In this document: positions 16,912 through 24,794 of the stretch, piece after piece
Layout: each line of letters begins with the position of its first letter
How positions within the stretch are numbered: position 1 is the stretch's first letter
Origin: Neptunomonas marina
Lineage (GTDB): Bacteria > Pseudomonadota > Gammaproteobacteria > Pseudomonadales > Balneatricaceae
Reading direction: 5' to 3'
Length of the DNA stretch: 64,000 bases
Assembly: GCF_004005935.1 (NCBI RefSeq)
Contig: NZ_SACQ01000001.1
Location: 589,485-653,484, forward strand
Position numbers and translations under genes: made by a program
The notes under the pieces: generated by a model
What the model was told of the DNA's origin: nothing
What the model saw: the letters and a program-made list of their open reading frames with translations, nothing else
Databases searched by the model: none

Positions 16912-17625
16912 ATGGAAAAGCGCGAAGAGCTATATTCCGGTAAAGCCAAGTCTGTTTACTCGACAGACAACCCTGATTACATGATCATGTTTTTCCGCAA
17001 CGACACCTCAGCGTTTGATGGTAAGAAAGTGGAACAACTTGAGCGCAAGGGAATGGTCAACAATAAGTTCAACGCGTTCATCATGTCCAAGCTAGAAGAA
17101 GCGGGTATTCCCACGCACTTTGAAAAGCTGATTTCAGATCAAGAGTGTGTTGTTAAAAAGCTAGATATGATGCCGATCGAATGTGTTGTTCGAAACTATG
17201 CTGCAGGCTCAATCTGCCGCCGTTTGGGTGTTGAAGAAGGCCTAGAGTTAAACCCGCCAACGTTCGAGTTCTTCCTAAAGAACGATGAGCTGGGCGATCC
17301 AATGGTTAACGAACATCATATCGAATCTTTCGGTTGGGCTGAAAAAGCGCATATCGAAAAGGCGAAAGAGCTAACCTTTAAAGTAAATGCTGTACTCAAG
17401 CAGATGTTTGATGATGCAGGCCTGTTGTTAGTTGACCATAAACTGGAGTTTGGTTTGTTCAAGGGTGAAGTTGTACTGGGAGATGAGTTCTCACCAGACG
17501 GTTGCCGCCTTTGGGACAAAGAGACGCGTGAAAAGCTCGATAAAGACCGTTTCCGCCAGGGGCTTGGTGGCGTTGTTGAAGGCTACGAAGAAGTTGGCCG
17601 CCGCTTAGGGATCAACTTCGATTAA
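16912..17625 (+). CDS. purC: phosphoribosylaminoimidazole-succinocarboxamide synthase
   Basis: 237 residues, identical to the Escherichia coli length. PurC (SAICAR synthetase) joins CAIR with aspartate using ATP in purine synthesis. Visible signatures are [16 protein letters not shown] at the N-terminus, [27 protein letters not shown] and [24 protein letters not shown] start it at ATG 16912, 6 nt after GGAG, rather than the ATG at 16900. It ends the dapA-bamC-purC unit and is followed by a terminator. Confidence 0.96.
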   Translation: MEKREELYSGKAKSVYSTDNPDYMIMFFRNDTSAFDGKKVEQLERKGMVNNKFNAFIMSKLEEAGIPTHFEKLISDQECVVKKLDMMPIECVVRNYAAGSICRRLGVEEGLELNPPTFEFFLKNDELGDPMVNEHHIESFGWAEKAHIEKAKELTFKVNAVLKQMFDDAGLLLVDHKLEFGLFKGEVVLGDEFSPDGCRLWDKETREKLDKDRFRQGLGGVVEGYEEVGRRLGINFD

Positions 17626-17641
17626 GCGTTAATGAGTGAAT

Positions 17642-17668
17642 AAAAAACCTGCCAAGTGCAGGTTTTTT
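17642..17668. terminator. bidirectional terminator after purC
   Basis: AAAAAACCTGC / GCAGGTTTTTT with loop CAAGT, between convergent purC and the DUF523 gene. Confidence 0.92.
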
Positions 17669-17706
17669 AGTTTCAGCGGTATCGATGGCGTAATCGCCAA
17701 CTCATA

Positions 17707-18174
17707 TTAGAGCTGATTGGATATAAACTCTTCGATCTGGTCGATCTCTCGCTCGTTGAAAACCGGTATCCCGTGGCGTTGTAACTCAGCTGCGGTAACC
17801 CCAGCACCTGGGACCACTGTTCCGCTGAATTTGCCGTCATAGACCTCGCGGTTACCACATGATGGGCTGCGGCTTTTAAGGAGTGCGCAGCATGCTCCCT
17901 CGCGCTTTGCGCGCTCTACAGCCAGCTCTGCACCTGTTACGAATTGCGGTGTGACATCTTTCTCATTCTGGTCGATGACCAAGACCGGATGGTGGTTTTT
18001 GATCTCGGCGGGTGCGCGTGGAATCGGTAAACCGCCAGCAACTTCAGGGCAGAATGGTATTAAACGTCCTTCCTCTTGCCATTTCTTGATTAACGGATGC
18101 TCTATTAGGCTGTGACGCCCGTCATAACGGACTTTTTGACCTAAAAAACAGGCACTCATTAGGATTTTTTTCAT
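17707..18174 (-). CDS. DUF523 family protein (YbbK-like)
   Basis: 155 residues. The opening KKILMSACFLGQKVRYDGRH, CPEVAGGLPIPRAPAE and the segment LKSRSPSCGNREVYDGKFSGTVVPG are the DUF523 signatures, including conserved cysteines that may bind a metal or cluster. Biochemical role unknown; members are sometimes fused to DUF1722. I start it at ATG 18174, preceded by AAGGAAG, not at the ATG 36 nt further up. It is monocistronic and divergent from the acyl-CoA cluster. Confidence 0.85.
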   Translation of the reverse strand: MKKILMSACFLGQKVRYDGRHSLIEHPLIKKWQEEGRLIPFCPEVAGGLPIPRAPAEIKNHHPVLVIDQNEKDVTPQFVTGAELAVERAKREGACCALLKSRSPSCGNREVYDGKFSGTVVPGAGVTAAELQRHGIPVFNEREIDQIEEFISNQL

Positions 18175-18333
18175 TGTTATTGGCTTCCTTGAGTTCGTGT
18201 GGTGACGCATTTTAACGTCATGAGTAGGAACTTCAAATGAGAAGCGGGTTTATTTGCTTGTCGTCAATCAACTTGGCATCTCTTCTACTCCTATAGTCGA
18301 CCATAATCGTAGGCTGAAATCTGTACGAGTCCC

Positions 18334-18373
18334 TTTACCCAAACTCAAAATGGCGATATAAATTAGGGGTAAA
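18334..18373. promoter_or_regulatory. TTTACCC-N26-GGGTAAA inverted repeat
   Basis: TTTACCC (18334-18340) and GGGTAAA (18367-18373) are exact inverted arms, 26 nt apart, ending 19 nt before the acyl-CoA dehydrogenase start. The layout suits a dimeric regulator bound over the promoter. The regulator is not identified. Confidence 0.4.
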
Positions 18374-18392
18374 CACTTAATGGAAATCACCT

Positions 18393-19550
18393 ATGAATTT
18401 GTCGCTAACAGAAGAACAACAAATGATTCAGGAAACGGCGAAACGTTTTGCCGAGACTGAACTGCAAGCAACGGCAGAGAAACTGGATCAGACAAAAGAT
18501 TATGAGATTACGAAAGCGCATGTGCGTAACTTAGCTGAGCTAGGTTTCATGGGCTTAAATATTGATGCTGAATACGGCGGCACCGAAGCAGGTGTTGTTG
18601 CATTTAGTTTGGCAGTGACTGAGATCGCCAAAGCATGTGCCTCGACAGCGGTGACGATGTCAGTGACCAATATGGTTGCCGAGGTTATCCAGGCGATGGG
18701 TAGCGATGAGCAAAAGCAAAAGTATTTGCCGAAGATTTGCTCGGGCGAGTTTTATGCAGGAAGTTTCTGCTTGACCGAAGCCGGTGCAGGTTCAGACCCC
18801 GCATCAATGCGCACTCGCGCGGTTAAAACCGAGAGCGGTTGGTCGATTAGCGGTACCAAACAGTGGATTACAAGCGCTGAATTTGCTGGTGTCTTTGTTG
18901 TTTGGGCGGTAACCGATGCAGAGGCGCCGAAGGGTAAAGGGATCAGCTGTTTCTTGGTAGATGCTGATGCTGCAGGGATCACCTGTGGCCCCGGAGAGAA
19001 GAAGATGGGCCAGCATGGCTCGGCTACCAATGAAGTACACTTCGAGAACTGTGAAGTACCCGACAGTGCGGTGCTAGGTAAACTCAACGACGGTTTCCGC
19101 ATTGCCGTAGCCGAGCTAGCAGGCGGACGTATTGGTATTGGATCACTTGCGTTAGGTATTGGCCAAGCGGCGATGGATTATGCCACCCAGTACACGCTAG
19201 AGCGTAAGCAGTTCGGCAAACCTATTGCTGATTTCCAAGGCTTGCAATGGATGATCGCCGACCGCGCGACTGAGCTAGAAGCAGCTCGTCTACTTTTGAT
19301 GAATGCAGCATATCTTAAAGAAGCGGGTAAACCGTTTGCTAAAGAAGCTTCTATGGCGAAGTTGTTTGCGAGTGAAAAAGCGAACCAAGCTTGCTACACC
19401 GCTCTGCAACTATTAGGCGGCTATGGCTATATGCAGGAGTATCCGTTGGAGCGCATGAGCCGTGATGTGCGCATCACCTCTATCTACGAGGGCACAAGCG
19501 AGGTGCAGCGTTTGGTTATCGCCCGCGAAATCTTGCGTGAGCTACGTTAA
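18393..19550 (+). CDS. acyl-CoA dehydrogenase, short/branched-chain type
   Basis: 385 residues, the normal tetrameric ACAD length. It oxidises an acyl-CoA to the 2-enoyl-CoA using FAD and passes electrons to ETF. The N-terminal helical domain opens LTEEQQMIQETAKRFAE; the FAD-binding segment FCLTEAGAGSDPASMRTRA and WITSAEFAG follow. The C-terminus has LGGYGYMQEYPLERMSRDVRITSIYEGTSEVQ in the usual place, with the catalytic Glu at about residue 366. It is the first gene of a same-strand run with a racemase/CoA transferase, a CoA ligase, two thioesterases and a hydrolase. Chain length cannot be read from sequence alone. Confidence 0.92.
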   Translation: MNLSLTEEQQMIQETAKRFAETELQATAEKLDQTKDYEITKAHVRNLAELGFMGLNIDAEYGGTEAGVVAFSLAVTEIAKACASTAVTMSVTNMVAEVIQAMGSDEQKQKYLPKICSGEFYAGSFCLTEAGAGSDPASMRTRAVKTESGWSISGTKQWITSAEFAGVFVVWAVTDAEAPKGKGISCFLVDADAAGITCGPGEKKMGQHGSATNEVHFENCEVPDSAVLGKLNDGFRIAVAELAGGRIGIGSLALGIGQAAMDYATQYTLERKQFGKPIADFQGLQWMIADRATELEAARLLLMNAAYLKEAGKPFAKEASMAKLFASEKANQACYTALQLLGGYGYMQEYPLERMSRDVRITSIYEGTSEVQRLVIAREILRELR

Positions 19551-19556
19551 GGGGCG

Positions 19557-20693
19557 ATGACAATGAAGCCACTGGCAGGCCTTAAGGTTTTAGATCTCTC
19601 GACACTGCTCCCCGGACCATACGCGACCATGTTGTTGGCAGATATGGGGGCTGAGGTTTTGCGCGTGGAGTCACCTTCACGCCCAGACCTTGTGCGTGAG
19701 ATGAAGCCTTCAGTAGGCCGGCAGTCAGCTTCATTTGCCTACTTAAATCGTGGCAAACGTTCTATCGCGTTGAATCTGAAGCATGAGCAGGCTCGGCAGG
19801 TTGTTCATGCGCTGATCGAAGAGTTTGATATTGTCGTCGAGCAGTTCAGGCCGGGCGTGATGGCGCGTTTAGGCTTGGACTACGAAGCACTGGCCCAGAT
19901 CAACCCTAAGTTGATCTACTGCGCAATCACAGGCTTTGGGCAGCATGGCTCGCGCGCTCATGCGGCTGGCCACGATATTAATTACCTTGCACTCAGCGGC
20001 ATATCATCTGCGTCTAACGGTCACCTGAGCAGCGTTCAGATAGCGGATGTCGCCGGCGGTTCGCAACCAGCCGTGATGGCGATACTCGCTGCCGTTATCC
20101 AGCGTCAAACAACGGGAGAAGGGCAGTTTATTGATATCGCCATGAGCGACCAATGTGTTGCGCTGCAGCCGCTAATGATGCCAGTCAGCCTTAACAGCGA
20201 CGCAGACTTTGTTGGCGATGATCACTTCCTCAGCGGTGGCGGAATATACGACTACTACGAAACGTCGGACGGCTACCATATAGCAGTCGGCAGCCTTGAA
20301 CCTCAGTTCCGCTATCGCCTGCTCGAAAGGCTCGATCAGTTAGCGCTGAACGATAAACCCGACAGCGAAGTGAAGGGCGTTTTGCAGGCGCTATTTAAGC
20401 AGCAAACGCGCAGCCATTGGGTATCAGAGCTTGCTGGCATTGATGCCTGTGTAGAACCTGTTTTGACACCTCAGGAAGTACCTAAAGAATTGCACCATCA
20501 AGAGCGTGCTCTGTTTGTGCAAGGTGACGAAGGTGATATTCAGGTACGTCCTACGCCACTTCTAAGTGGTATGAGCCACGATAGCCTTTCTCCTGCACCT
20601 GATCTGGGTGCAGACACTCAGTCTGTATTGGCTGAGATAGGAATTAACGAAAAGGATTACCAAGCCCTTAAAGCAAGCGGCTTGTTCGATTAA
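19557..20693 (+). CDS. CoA-transferase family III / alpha-methylacyl-CoA racemase-like
   Basis: 378 residues of the CaiB/BaiF fold: KVLDLSTLLPGPYATMLLADMGAEVLRVE at the start, NRGKRSIALNL, then GFGQHG and the segment AGHDINYLALSG. That last segment, with QIADVAGG downstream, is the form found in alpha-methylacyl-CoA racemases, where the His and Asp act in proton transfer, rather than in formyl-CoA transferases. So epimerising a 2-methylacyl-CoA before the neighbouring dehydrogenase is the best guess. The gene starts 6 nt after the dehydrogenase stop. ATG 19557 is close to AAGGGG; ATG 19563 (MKPLAG) has better spacing and may be the true start. Confidence 0.82.
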   Translation: MTMKPLAGLKVLDLSTLLPGPYATMLLADMGAEVLRVESPSRPDLVREMKPSVGRQSASFAYLNRGKRSIALNLKHEQARQVVHALIEEFDIVVEQFRPGVMARLGLDYEALAQINPKLIYCAITGFGQHGSRAHAAGHDINYLALSGISSASNGHLSSVQIADVAGGSQPAVMAILAAVIQRQTTGEGQFIDIAMSDQCVALQPLMMPVSLNSDADFVGDDHFLSGGGIYDYYETSDGYHIAVGSLEPQFRYRLLERLDQLALNDKPDSEVKGVLQALFKQQTRSHWVSELAGIDACVEPVLTPQEVPKELHHQERALFVQGDEGDIQVRPTPLLSGMSHDSLSPAPDLGADTQSVLAEIGINEKDYQALKASGLFD

Positions 20694-20746
20694 GCCGGTA
20701 TGAAAATCGGTTAAACAGAATAACGATAACAAGTGAGACAACAAAA

Positions 20747-22378
20747 ATGAGCATTATGGACTATCAGTCATTTTACGATGAATTTACCCCTGAAAAACTT
20801 GAAGCTCAGTTGATTGGCGATCGTCAATCAGGCTTCAATGTGTGTGAAGAGATTTGTGACCGCTGGGCGACAGATCCTGCCAAAGTTGGCCTTTTTTATG
20901 AGGGTGTAGAGCGTGAAGCATCGCAGCACACCTTTGCTGAGCTTAAAGAGCAATCGGCACGCTTCGCAAACTTCTTGAAATCACAGGGGATTGGAAAAGG
21001 CGACCGTGTCGCGGCGCTGTTGCCACGTACGCCAGAGTTGCTCGTTGTTATCCTAGGTACATTGCGTGCGGGTGCCGTTTATCAGCCGCTATTTACCGCG
21101 TTCGGTCCGGGTGCGATCGAGTATCGTGTCGAGAAAGCACAAACGAAACTGGTGCTGTCTGATGATGCAAACCGTAGCAAATTAGACGACGTTAATGGTT
21201 GTCCTCCGATTGTTGCTGTTGGTAAAGGCGCTGAAGGTGATTTCAAATTCGATGAGGTCATGGCTGAGCAATCGACTGAGTTTGAGCCGGTTAAAGTGGG
21301 TGCTGATGATCCGTTCCTGCAGATGTTCACATCAGGCACGGTGGGTAAGTCCAAAGGCGTTGCCGTACCTGCACGTGCGATCATGTCTTTCTATGTTTAC
21401 ATGCGCTATGCCATTGGTCTGCGCCCGGATGATGTTTACTGGAACGTTGCAGATCCTGGTTGGGCATACGGCCTTTACTACGCGGTAGTCGGGCCTCTGC
21501 TGCTCGGTAATGCGACGCACTTCAATGAGAATGGCTTCACCACTGAATCTACCTACGATATGTTGCGTAAGTACGGGATCACAAACCTAGCTGCAGCACC
21601 TACCGCTTACCGTATGTTGATGGCGAACGATGAAGTCCTAGCTGAGGGCGAGAGCTTTAACCTGCGCGCAGCAAGTAGTGCTGGAGAGCCACTCAACCCT
21701 GAAGTTATCAGCTGGGTGAAACGTCGTTTGGGCTGTGATGTGATGGATCACTACGGCCAAACAGAAACCGGTATGACTTGCTGCAACCATCACGACCTCG
21801 AGCAGTCGATTGTTCGCGTGGGCTCGATGGGCTTCTCAATGCCTGGGCACCGTGTTGTCGCGCTGGATGGTAATTTTGAAGAGATCACTGAAGGTGAAGT
21901 GGGTCAGTTGGCGGTGGATGTCGAGAACTCTCCTCTGTTCTTCTTCCAAGGCTACACATGGGATGAGAAAGACCCGTTCAAAGGCAAGTACTACCTCACT
22001 GGCGATGTGGTTATCAGCCATGGTGATGGAAGCTACTCGTTTACTGGCCGCGACGATGACATCATTACAACAGCGGGATACCGTGTTGGTCCTGCCGATG
22101 TTGAGAGTACGTTGCTGGAGCATGATGCTGTTGCGGAGTCGGGTGTTGTTGGTAAGCCGGATGCATCGCGTGGTGCCATCATCAAGGCTTACGTGGTTAT
22201 TAAGCCACAATGGGATCCAACCGATGAGTTAGCGGATGAGCTGAAGCAGCACGTGCGTAGCCGTCTGTCGACTCACGCTTTCCCGCGTGAAATTGAGTTC
22301 GTACAAGAGCTGCCGAAGACGCCTAGCGGTAAAATTCAGCGCTTTATGTTGCGCAACCAAGCGCGCGATGAAGCCTAA
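20747..22378 (+). CDS. AMP-forming acyl-CoA synthetase
   Basis: 543 residues of the ANL superfamily. It activates a carboxylic acid with ATP and CoA. Motifs: ATP-binding MFTSGTVGKSKGV (near residue 190), DHYGQTETGM, the hinge YYLTGDVVISHGDGSYSFTGRDDDIITTAGYRVGP in separate conserved parts, and the catalytic lysine in KTPSGKIQRF near the C-terminus. The sequence is acetyl/propionyl/medium-chain-like rather than benzoate-specific. It follows the racemase-like gene by 53 nt and is probably the entry step for the acid handled by this cluster. Confidence 0.88.
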   Translation: MSIMDYQSFYDEFTPEKLEAQLIGDRQSGFNVCEEICDRWATDPAKVGLFYEGVEREASQHTFAELKEQSARFANFLKSQGIGKGDRVAALLPRTPELLVVILGTLRAGAVYQPLFTAFGPGAIEYRVEKAQTKLVLSDDANRSKLDDVNGCPPIVAVGKGAEGDFKFDEVMAEQSTEFEPVKVGADDPFLQMFTSGTVGKSKGVAVPARAIMSFYVYMRYAIGLRPDDVYWNVADPGWAYGLYYAVVGPLLLGNATHFNENGFTTESTYDMLRKYGITNLAAAPTAYRMLMANDEVLAEGESFNLRAASSAGEPLNPEVISWVKRRLGCDVMDHYGQTETGMTCCNHHDLEQSIVRVGSMGFSMPGHRVVALDGNFEEITEGEVGQLAVDVENSPLFFFQGYTWDEKDPFKGKYYLTGDVVISHGDGSYSFTGRDDDIITTAGYRVGPADVESTLLEHDAVAESGVVGKPDASRGAIIKAYVVIKPQWDPTDELADELKQHVRSRLSTHAFPREIEFVQELPKTPSGKIQRFMLRNQARDEA

Positions 22379-22396
22379 CTAAAACGGCTTTACCAC

Positions 22397-22424
22397 CCCA
22401 CGGCGCATTATGCGCCGTGGGTTT
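22397..22424 (+). terminator. strong hairpin with short T-tail
   Basis: CCCACGGCGCA / TGCGCCGTGGG, an 11-bp stem with loop TTA, followed by only three T. It lies between the ligase and the first thioesterase and may attenuate rather than stop transcription. Confidence 0.55.
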
Positions 22425-22457
22425 CCCAACAATAAAATTAATAAATTGGGATGCTAC

Positions 22458-22880
22458 ATGAGTACTCAACTTCTCGAAGCGCGGCGTGTGTTCGAAGTCG
22501 CTCCTTTTATTCGTGATCTAGGCTGCCAACTGATCGCTTTGGATGATGGTTTTTGCGAATCAAGAATCGCGCTTGAGACGCGCCATCAACAGCAAGATGG
22601 TTTTGTTCATGCCGGTGTTCAAGCGACACTCGCTGACCATACCGCGGGTACAGCGGCAGTCACACTGATATCAGAAGGCGAACTTGTCTTAACAGCTGAG
22701 TTTAAGATCAACCTGTTACGGGCAGCCAAAGGCCGCTATCTATTGTGCCGTAGTCAGGTTTTAAAACCTGGACGAAGCTTATCTGTGGTGGAGTCTGAGG
22801 TCTTTGTTGAACGTGACGATGGCCAGCAAGTTTTGGTTTCAAAAGCGACGGTAACGTTAGCGGTATTGCAGTCAACATAG
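22458..22880 (+). CDS. PaaI-type hotdog thioesterase, copy 1
   Basis: 140 residues of the hotdog fold. The segment QQDGFVHAGVQATLADHTAGTAAVTL contains the HxG motif and the acidic residue on the central helix typical of PaaI/YiiD-type acyl-CoA thioesterases, which release the free acid from stalled CoA esters. I start it at ATG 22458, after a GGGATG stretch; an earlier ATG at 22410 adds an Asn/Lys-rich lead that overlaps the hairpin. It stands before a second, only distantly similar thioesterase. Confidence 0.8.
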   Translation: MSTQLLEARRVFEVAPFIRDLGCQLIALDDGFCESRIALETRHQQQDGFVHAGVQATLADHTAGTAAVTLISEGELVLTAEFKINLLRAAKGRYLLCRSQVLKPGRSLSVVESEVFVERDDGQQVLVSKATVTLAVLQST

Positions 22881-22983
22881 CTTGCAAAACTAGGGCGCTC
22901 CGGCTTGGTAGCGCTAGCGCTGAACCATACAGATAAAAAGCCAAATCTTCGCTTTGGGAATTTCAACGAACGGGATAGATCAT

Positions 22984-23415
22984 ATGGCGCAAGTGATGAA
23001 CTTTGCTGAGATGCAGGCGTTTCTCAACGAGCAGTTTCCGCAGGGAGAGCAGTGGGGAGTGCTTGAACAACTGGGCGATGGATGGGCTGAAATGCGCTTG
23101 CCAGTGTCAGACCTTCATTTAAGACCGGGCGGCACGGTATCTGGCCCCGCCATGATGGGGTTGGCTGATATTGCGATGTATGCTGCTTTGCTAAGCCAGA
23201 TAGGGCCTGTCGCATTAGCGGTGACTATTAATTTAAATATTAACTTCTTGCGCAAGCCAAAAGCCGACGGAGATATCCTGGCGCGAGCGGAGCTCTTAAA
23301 AGTAGGCAAGCGCCTCGCGGTAGGCGAAGTTTACATTAACTCAAGAGGCGAGGACGACCCTGTCGCCCACGTTACTATGACCTATTCGATTCCAGAGGAA
23401 AAACATGGCCGTTAG
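22984..23415 (+). CDS. PaaI-type hotdog thioesterase, copy 2
   Basis: 143 residues, hotdog fold. LRPGGTVSGPAMMGLADIAMYAALLS is the central-helix segment, with Gly and Asp in the active-site positions; the usual HxG is replaced by RPGGTVSGP. NLNINFLRKPKADGDILARAELLKVGKRLAVGEV completes the domain in parts. I start it at ATG 22984 (MAQVMNF). Its last 11 nt overlap the start of the alpha/beta hydrolase, so the two are coupled. With copy 1 it makes a tandem of diverged thioesterases in one operon. Confidence 0.8.
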   Translation: MAQVMNFAEMQAFLNEQFPQGEQWGVLEQLGDGWAEMRLPVSDLHLRPGGTVSGPAMMGLADIAMYAALLSQIGPVALAVTINLNINFLRKPKADGDILARAELLKVGKRLAVGEVYINSRGEDDPVAHVTMTYSIPEEKHGR

Positions 23416-24202
23416 ATGGCAAGAGACACGAGTAGCGGTAGGACACGGTATCGAGCTGGGTGTGAAGTTTGGTCGTCACGACGATCAAGATCCGAGTCAG
23501 CCGGTGATCATCTTGTTGCACGAGGCGCTTGGCTGTATTGCAATGTGGAAAGATATTCCAGAGCAACTCGCCGAGTTGACGGGGCATGATGTGCTGGTTT
23601 ACGAGCGTCAGGGCTATGGCTGCTCGACGCCAATCTCCTTGCCGCGTGATGACGATTATCTCGTACACGAAGGAGAAGTGTGGCTGCCACGCCTGTTGGA
23701 GGTGCTAGATATCCAGCGATGTGTGTTGCTAGGACACAGTGATGGTGGCTCAATCGCATTGATAGGGGCCGCGACATTGCCTGAAAAAGTAGTGGGTGTT
23801 GTCACTGCAGCGGCACACATCTACATTGACCACCTTACGACAGCGGGGATTATCGAAGCGGTTGAGCGTTATCAAACCACAGACTTGCCAGCGCGGTTAG
23901 CTAAATACCATGGCGAGCGGACCGACACTATTTTTCGGGCATGGTCAGAGACGTGGTTGCGTGAGCGTAAAGCTCCAATGGATTATCGACCTTGGCTGCC
24001 TCGCATTCTCTGTGAAGCGCTAATTATACAAGGTAGACAAGACCAGTATGGCGTACCGGAGCAAGTAACAGATATTTGCGAAGGCATCGGCCCGCGCGCT
24101 GAGCCGCTTTTTCTTGAGAGTTGCGGCCACGTGCCACAGTTCGAAGCACGTGAGCCATTTTTAACGGCGGTTAGCCAATTTATGCAACGTTTAAGCGGTT
24201 AG
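23405..24202 (+). CDS. alpha/beta hydrolase
   Basis: 265 residues with the alpha/beta hydrolase fold. The nucleophile elbow is GHSDGG (Ser at about residue 112), the oxyanion region is LLHEALGCIAMWKD (about 37-50), the acid is probably in IIQGRQDQYG, and the catalytic His is in SCGHVPQFE. The segment LGHSDGGSIAL resembles hydrolases of ester or meta-cleavage type, but the substrate is not evident. It overlaps the preceding thioesterase by 11 nt. Its 3' end overlaps the convergent response-regulator gene by 23 bp. Confidence 0.82.
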   Translation: MAVRWQETRVAVGHGIELGVKFGRHDDQDPSQPVIILLHEALGCIAMWKDIPEQLAELTGHDVLVYERQGYGCSTPISLPRDDDYLVHEGEVWLPRLLEVLDIQRCVLLGHSDGGSIALIGAATLPEKVVGVVTAAAHIYIDHLTTAGIIEAVERYQTTDLPARLAKYHGERTDTIFRAWSETWLRERKAPMDYRPWLPRILCEALIIQGRQDQYGVPEQVTDICEGIGPRAEPLFLESCGHVPQFEAREPFLTAVSQFMQRLSG

Positions 24203-24794
24203 CTTGTTGAACGAGCACGGGCAGATTTTCTGCCCGCATCTTGCTCATGACACGAGCACGATGCACCTCGACTGTTTTGGGGCTGATTCCCAGCTCTTCG
24301 GCTATTTCGCGGTTTGACTTACCACCAACCACAAGCGCCATAACCTCTTTCTCGCGTTTGCTCAGCGAGGCGTAATAGCTGCGAATAACTTTTAGCTCGT
24401 TGCTGTCTTTAAACATATCATCGGCGCGCTGTAAACCTTGCTCGACTAAGCGCAGCAGCACCTCATCGTCGAACGGCTTTTCGATAAAGTCTAAGGCGCC
24501 GTTTTTCATCGCATTGACAGCCATTGGAATATCGCCATGGCCACTGATAATGATGATAGGTAGTTTGATACCGCGCTCAATCATAATTTGCTGTAACGCC
24601 AGCCCGTTAATTTCAGGCATTCGGATATCGAGCAGCATACAGCCCATTTCACCGTCATAGCGGTCTAAGAAGTCATGTGCGGAGCTGAAGCCAACCACAT
24701 GAAAATTGTCGGCTTCAAGTAGCCATTTCATCGAATCACGAAAGTCGTTGTCGTCATCGACAATAAAAACGGTTCCACTAACTCTTTGTGTCAT
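24180..24794 (-). CDS. FixJ/StyR-type response regulator
   Basis: 204 residues. The receiver domain (1-125) has the acidic pair VDDD at 12-15, the phospho-acceptor Asp56 in LLDIRMPE, the Ser/Thr in IIISGHGD and the Lys in FIEKPFDD. A LuxR/FixJ helix-turn-helix follows (about 138-200: LSKREKEVMALVV..NREIAEELGISPKTVEVHRARVMSKM). It is cotranscribed with the PAS kinase: the kinase stop and this start share one base (TAATG). The FixJ group includes StyR, TodT and similar activators of aromatic or acid catabolism, consistent with the flanking CoA-ligase genes. Confidence 0.9.
   Translation of the reverse strand: MTQRVSGTVFIVDDDNDFRDSMKWLLEADNFHVVGFSSAHDFLDRYDGEMGCMLLDIRMPEINGLALQQIMIERGIKLPIIIISGHGDIPMAVNAMKNGALDFIEKPFDDEVLLRLVEQGLQRADDMFKDSNELKVIRSYYASLSKREKEVMALVVGGKSNREIAEELGISPKTVEVHRARVMSKMRAENLPVLVQQANRLNVA

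Noticed and set aside
22984-24202. A second phenylacetate pathway around the PaaI-like genes
   Set aside because: Only the hotdog fold is shared; no PaaK-, PaaG- or PaaH-like gene is near, and the ligase is not of PaaK type.
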